DNA from: UMGS75 sp964507405
Lineage (GTDB): Bacteria > Bacillota_I > Bacilli_A > ML615J-28 > CAG-313
Direction: 5' to 3'
Assembly (NCBI GenBank): GCA_964507405.1
Contig: CAZDPJ010000028.1
Coordinates: 1 to 18,113 of the forward strand
Length of the DNA: 18,113 nt
Shown one piece after another: positions 15,427-18,113 of the stretch; the first letter of the stretch is position 1; each line of letters opens with the position of its first letter. The notes under the pieces were generated by a model. The model made no database searches and was not told where the DNA came from. It saw only the letters and a program-made list of their open reading frames with translations. Position numbers and translations under genes: made by a program.

Positions 15427-16042
15427 TTACACTAACAACAAATCATGCCAATTATCAGGGAATCCTAATCTATATAATTCTATATCATCTTTATATTCTT
15501 CAATTAATGTGTCAAGTTCAATAACAAAATTTAACCAATCGCTAGTATTTCTTAATAGTTCTTTAACAACCAGTAAATAACTAAAAATTGTTTTATTAAA
15601 TTTTGATTTATAATTCTTCGGTGTAACTGGTATCGAAATCATATTTTTATTATATATTCTTGCATAATAAGCACAACAATTACTTAGATGAGTTAAGCAG
15701 TATAACCAAGAAGATAAACAAGTAAAATTACTATTAAAAGTTCTTGCAATTTATTTTTGTAACTTTGTATCTAATTGTAAATTCATTTTTGAAACATCAC
15801 TAAAACAAAAAAAATTCAATTTTAACCCATAAGGGAAACTTACCATCATTTTTATTTATGTGATGAATTATGATGGGATTATTTTCATTTCTTTTTAAAT
15901 ACTTATCTAAGTTAGCATGTAATATTACTTCATCAAATTTAATATTATAATTATTGCAATCTAAATAACCAAGCGGTCCATACTTTAAAGCATGATGATA
16001 TACAATTCTCGTTTTAATGGTTAAATGCTTTTTAACATCCAT
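15427..16042 (-). pseudogene. Decayed AbiF-type (Abi_2 family, HEPN) abortive infection gene
   Basis: Joining three frames gives a recognisable Abi_2/AbiF protein. First, ATG at 16042 (GAGGG upstream), then KKHLT and VYHHALKYGPLGYLD..., then FPLWVKIEFF. After a frameshift at the A8 run 15807-15814 it continues FSDVSK. It goes past an in-frame TAA at 15751-15753 to LSSWLYCLTHLSNCCAYYARIYN, and ends LYRLGFPDNWHDLLLV at 15427. Known members are about 300 residues; roughly 100 N-terminal residues are missing behind the start. The HEPN motif normally RNxCAH reads SNCCAY here (codons 15667-15684), so both catalytic Arg and His are gone. In active form such proteins are RNA-cleaving toxins controlled by an upstream RNA. 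Fragments of 71 and 84 residues could still be translated, but no activity is expected. Confidence 0.82.
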
Positions 16043-16054
16043 ACATACCCTCAA

Positions 16055-16108
16055 TTATAAAAACATCTCCCCTGTGTCACATTGTAAAGAGGTGCGGGGA
16101 GTTTTATC
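16055..16108 (-). ncRNA. Candidate AbiF-associated structured RNA
   Basis: Between a promoter and the AbiF pseudogene the minus strand carries CTCCCC (complement of 16096-16101) and GGGGAG (complement of 16067-16072), forming a perfect six-pair stem around a 23-base loop beginning GCACCTC. The GC content is far above the surrounding DNA, a sign of selected RNA structure in an AT-rich genome. AbiF genes are known to have a conserved non-coding RNA directly upstream, and position fits. I identify it by location and structure, not by a covariance search. The extent is estimated from the predicted start of transcription. Confidence 0.55.
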
Positions 16109-16114
16109 ACTAAC

Positions 16115-16142
16115 AATATATTATAAATCAAAAAAATATCAA
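16115..16142 (-). promoter_or_regulatory. Promoter of the AbiF leader RNA
   Basis: The minus strand has TTGATA (complement of 16137-16142), a 16-base spacer and TATATT (complement of 16115-16120). The predicted start, near 16108, is just upstream of the CTCCCC stem. Confidence 0.45.
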
Positions 16143-16218
16143 CTGTTTTAACATAAATTTTTGATTAGCTCTGATTAACACATGATATTCAAAAATATTA
16201 ACATATGAATTTTACAAA

Positions 16219-16271
16219 ATAACTACACTTATATTTCATAAATTATTTAGAAAAATGTAAGGATATTGACA
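16219..16271 (+). repeat. Imperfect direct repeat, copy B, at the composition boundary
   Basis: 43 of 53 bases match 1-53 in the same orientation. The AT-rich backbone ends here and GC-richer sequence begins within about 15-30 bases of its right end. The ATC hydrolase-family frame on the minus strand runs through it and stops inside it (TGA at 16236-16238). Confidence 0.6.
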
Positions 16272-16913
16272 ATTTTCCATAAATAAAATCTTTTTATATC
16301 CGCAATCGCAATAAGCGTCGCCGTTCGCAATCGTATATTGTCGCATGAATTTCGTTGCGCCGCCCGCTTCACTCATGGCATAATCCAAAGCGCACATGGC
16401 AGGCGTTAGATCGAATAAACCCAATTTTTTCGTCAAAACACATATACCACATTTGGTAAAGCGACCTTCGTATCCGCTTCCGTCGGGGTAAGGCAAAAAG
16501 TCCATATTCCACGAATAAGGGTTACGATCGGCGGCACGGAAATTGGCAGTTTTTTTCATACTATCGATATCCTTTTGTGTAAACTTGCGCTTTCCGCTCA
16601 TACTGCAAAACCACTTCATTGTGCACGTCATCATGGAATCTCTATAATAAACCGTCAATTCTTCCACAGTCGGACGTTTTGGCATACAAAGTACCACCGC
16701 ACACCCCAAAGCGCAGTTTACAATATTCATTTTAAACCTGTCGCCTTTTTCAAATTCTGGGAGCGTTTTGATAATTTCTTTATACTTCCTCTTCGCTTTT
16801 TTCATAACCGATTTAGCTTGTGATTTTTTCAAGCCGAAAACACTCGTTAAATTTTTACGCAATAATTTTTTGAACAACATCCACATTAAAAATGGCATTC
16901 TAGAATACTTCAT
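16236..16913 (-). CDS. L-2-amino-thiazoline-4-carboxylate (ATC) hydrolase-family protein, altered C-terminus
   Basis: This 225-residue protein matches the ATC hydrolase family. Visible family elements are a basic N-terminal helical part, DRNPYSWNMDF (about 129-139), a Cys pair KCGIC (Cys155, Cys158), MCALDYAM (Cys174, Asp177), and the C-terminal RQYTIANGDAYCDCGYKK (Arg191, Cys202-Asp203-Cys204), equivalent to the RTxTLAxGxxxCDF block. The founding enzyme opens the thiazoline ring in bacterial L-cysteine production; most Firmicute relatives are uncharacterised, so this activity is unproven here. ATG has GTGAGG upstream. After residue 208 the frame enters the AT-rich repeat and adds ILFMENCQYPYIFLNNL, which looks non-native, so the original end was probably lost at a junction. 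It follows the 167-residue membrane protein by 18 bases. Confidence 0.78.
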   Translation of the reverse strand: MKYSRMPFLMWMLFKKLLRKNLTSVFGLKKSQAKSVMKKAKRKYKEIIKTLPEFEKGDRFKMNIVNCALGCAVVLCMPKRPTVEELTVYYRDSMMTCTMKWFCSMSGKRKFTQKDIDSMKKTANFRAADRNPYSWNMDFLPYPDGSGYEGRFTKCGICVLTKKLGLFDLTPAMCALDYAMSEAGGATKFMRQYTIANGDAYCDCGYKKILFMENCQYPYIFLNNL

Positions 16914-16931
16914 ATTTGTAACCTCACTTAA

Positions 16932-17435
16932 TTAAAATATCGTTATAAGCGTTACTATTCCTGTAGAAATTGCCGCAACGACGGCGAAAAACGGAATTCC
17001 GCGTACAAAAGAACCGACATGTTTTTTCGGATCTTGATACGCCTCTTTTTCAGGCAAAAACGAAAAACGGATACCTTTTGTATTTCGCCACCATAAAAGG
17101 TCAATGACGAACAAATCGAACATGCCTAAGCCTTCACCTAAAATCAAAAAGTAGATAAACGCCGACCAATAATCTGTCAATCCGAGAACACTTTTCAGCG
17201 TAACGCCGAGCACGGAGAATACTACCGTAAATAACAGCAAATTTCCGAAAAGTATTGACAAAATAGTTTTTTCTTTCGGCAAATACAAGGCAAGCGACGG
17301 TTCGTTTTTGACAAGGCGCTGTACTTCGTCCGGGTAAGACCGCAATCCGAACAAATTCTTTCTGTCCGTACCCGTGCCGAGAAAACAGCAGAACCAATAC
17401 AGAAGATAAAACGCCACCGCAATAATTATTTTCAT
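16932..17435 (-). CDS. Hypothetical four-helix membrane protein (paralogue b of cassette)
   Basis: This 167-residue membrane protein has hydrophobic segments at about 1-20, 57-80, 88-115 and 145-167. I cannot assign a named family. It is clearly related to the adjacent 165-residue protein. Both have a YPxEvQ motif after helix 1 (SYPDEVQ, 33-39). Both carry an FDxFxxDxxxxxNxKxIR motif at the end of helix 3 (F106, D107, F109, D112, N118, K120, I122, R123) and a proline-containing last helix. Two acidic residues within or at the edge of a membrane helix suggest a functional site such as ion or metabolite passage, which is inference. ATG is preceded by GGTGAGG, seven bases after the stop of its paralogue. 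G+C content is far above the backbone to the left. Confidence 0.75.
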   Translation of the reverse strand: MKIIIAVAFYLLYWFCCFLGTGTDRKNLFGLRSYPDEVQRLVKNEPSLALYLPKEKTILSILFGNLLLFTVVFSVLGVTLKSVLGLTDYWSAFIYFLILGEGLGMFDLFVIDLLWWRNTKGIRFSFLPEKEAYQDPKKHVGSFVRGIPFFAVVAAISTGIVTLITIF

Positions 17436-17442
17436 ATGTACC

Positions 17443-17940
17443 TCACCAAAGGAGCAGCATCAAACCGCTACTCAAAAAGCACACAAGCGCCGCAAACGGA
17501 ATGACGGGCAAACACACCTTAACGTGAAACCACTTTTGATGATATTCCTTTTCCATATGCTCCGTGCCGGGCAAACGAATTCGTTTGATATTCGCAAATA
17601 GCACCCAGTCCAAAAAGAAGGTATCGAATGCAAAAACGCACAAAATATATACCGCAGTAAGCAATACGCCTTGCCAAAAGGTGGTTGCGCCCGCCAAATG
17701 CAACAGCCACGCAAACAAAAATAAAAACGCAAACACGGCAACGAGCTTTTTAATAACCATAAACTTCGTTAATTTCGCCTTTGTTGCTTGCTTTTGTTGC
17801 GATCGGTAATATTCCGTTTGAATTTCGGGCGGATAGTCACTGATAAACGTCAACGGACTTATCAGTAACATACCAAATACCAACGCACCGAATGCTGCAA
17901 GCATTATTACAATTTCAATTAAAATCACAGAAAGATTCAT
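17443..17940 (-). CDS. Hypothetical four-helix membrane protein (paralogue a of cassette)
   Basis: This 165-residue membrane protein has hydrophobic segments at about 5-30, 62-84, 90-113 and 142-164. It shares the layout and motifs of the next gene: DYPPEIQ (35-41) after helix 1, and F105, D106, F108, D111, N117, K119, I121, R122 in the FDxFxxDxxxxxNxKxIR pattern. Overall identity is low, so the pair diverged long ago and may form a heterodimer. Between YPPEIQ and helix 2 lies a Gln/Lys-rich cytoplasmic segment. Its ATG directly abuts the stop of the upstream ATC hydrolase-family gene, whose last codons contain AGGAGG, so expression is coupled. Function unknown; not a known transporter family that I recognise. 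Confidence 0.75.
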   Translation of the reverse strand: MNLSVILIEIVIMLAAFGALVFGMLLISPLTFISDYPPEIQTEYYRSQQKQATKAKLTKFMVIKKLVAVFAFLFLFAWLLHLAGATTFWQGVLLTAVYILCVFAFDTFFLDWVLFANIKRIRLPGTEHMEKEYHQKWFHVKVCLPVIPFAALVCFLSSGLMLLLW

Positions 17941-18113
17941 TTATTTATTCCTCCTATATCCCTGTTCATCCACATATTCGGGATGCTCTTTCAAATATTC
18001 GTCTTTGTCCCCGCAAATGGTATAATCGCACTTGCAGCCATCCACACAGGTGGTCATTCGTACCAACCGTGCGTGGAGCAGCTCCATAGCGGCATAATCG
18101 GGATTACACATAG
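17941..18113 (-). CDS. ATC hydrolase-family protein, C-terminal part (cut by window edge)
   Basis: The frame enters from the right edge and encodes at least 56 residues: MCNPDYAAMELLHARL, then VRMTTCVDGCKCDYTI, and a charged tail to a TAA at 17941-17943. It aligns with the end of the 16236-16913 protein: MCNPDYA with MCALDYA, and VRMTTCVDGCKCDY with MRQYTIANGDAYCDC. That is the family's C-terminal Cys/Asp block. The tail (about residues 33-56) shows what a normal end looks like: hydrophilic, GDKDEYLKEHPEYVDEQGY. The N-terminal part and start lie outside the window. AGGAGG in its last codons serves the next gene. It is the first known gene of the cassette. Confidence 0.72.
   Translation of the reverse strand, partial: MCNPDYAAMELLHARLVRMTTCVDGCKCDYTICGDKDEYLKEHPEYVDEQGYRRNK

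Noticed and set aside
15418..15432. Inverted repeat GTGTAA-TAT-TTACAC at the end of the AbiF pseudogene.
   Set aside because: Short AT-rich palindrome without a following T-run; too weak to call a terminator or operator.
17134..17741. Long overlapping reading frames in the GC-richer segment in other frames.
   Set aside because: They lie inside the two membrane-protein genes, lack ribosome binding sites and have no family features; they are by-products of higher G+C content.
1..18113. Possibility of genetic code 4 (TGA read as Trp), as in mycoplasmas.
   Set aside because: Trp is encoded by TGG throughout, full-length backbone proteins contain no internal TGA, and TGA is used as a stop in the right-hand segment.
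1..18113. Search for tRNA, rRNA, CRISPR arrays, transposases and integrases.
   Set aside because: None was visible by reading; the direct repeat at 1-53/16219-16271 is not accompanied by any recombinase gene in the window.

Overview
The backbone of this window (about 1-16,270) is very AT-rich and coding-dense. Start sites mostly carry good AGGAGG-type ribosome binding sites, promoters look like sigma-A sites, and Trp is read from TGG, so the standard bacterial code applies. The gene content (stand-alone PTS_EIIC_2 permease, paired short chromate-transporter proteins, YwaF/TIGR02206 membrane proteins, MarR plus heterodimeric ABC exporter, AbiF-type abortive infection gene) suggests an AT-rich Firmicute of the Erysipelotrichia or an uncultured Mollicutes-related gut lineage. 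The exact taxon is an inference. From about 16,280 to the end the composition changes abruptly to roughly half G+C by eye, so that segment is either horizontally acquired or a different genome joined in assembly.

Layout: 131-4103 (minus) holds a short-chain chromate-transporter pair followed by the zinc protease pair tldD-tldE, closed by a terminator. 4284-5417 (plus) is a divergently transcribed PTS_EIIC_2 membrane protein with its own terminator. 5446-8014 (minus) is a cluster of two tandem YwaF-like membrane proteins, a small membrane protein, and an FMN/NAD(P)H oxidoreductase whose C-terminus is lost by a one-base change in an A6 run. 8167-11121 (plus) encodes an extracellular solute-binding lipoprotein and a transmembrane LuxR-type regulator with no transporter genes, which looks like a dedicated sensing pair. 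A bidirectional terminator separates these from 11178-15275 (minus), where a MarR repressor precedes two ABC half-exporters. The two NBDs show the asymmetry expected of a heterodimeric drug exporter, and two matching palindromes form the likely MarR operators.

15427-16142 (minus) is a decayed AbiF-type toxin locus: promoter, candidate structured leader RNA with a CTCCCC/GGGGAG stem, then an Abi_2-family HEPN gene ruined by an N-terminal deletion, a frameshift, a stop codon and loss of the catalytic Arg and His. Next to it lies a 53-bp sequence repeated (43/53 identical, same orientation) at the extreme left edge of the window. It marks the point where composition changes.

16236-18113 (minus) is a four-gene cassette: an L-2-amino-thiazoline-4-carboxylate (ATC) hydrolase-family protein cut by the right edge, two small paralogous membrane proteins sharing an FDxFxxD...NxKxIR motif, and a second ATC hydrolase-family protein whose C-terminus runs into the repeat. 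The cassette, and the solute-binding protein/LuxR pair, are the best candidates for undescribed systems.
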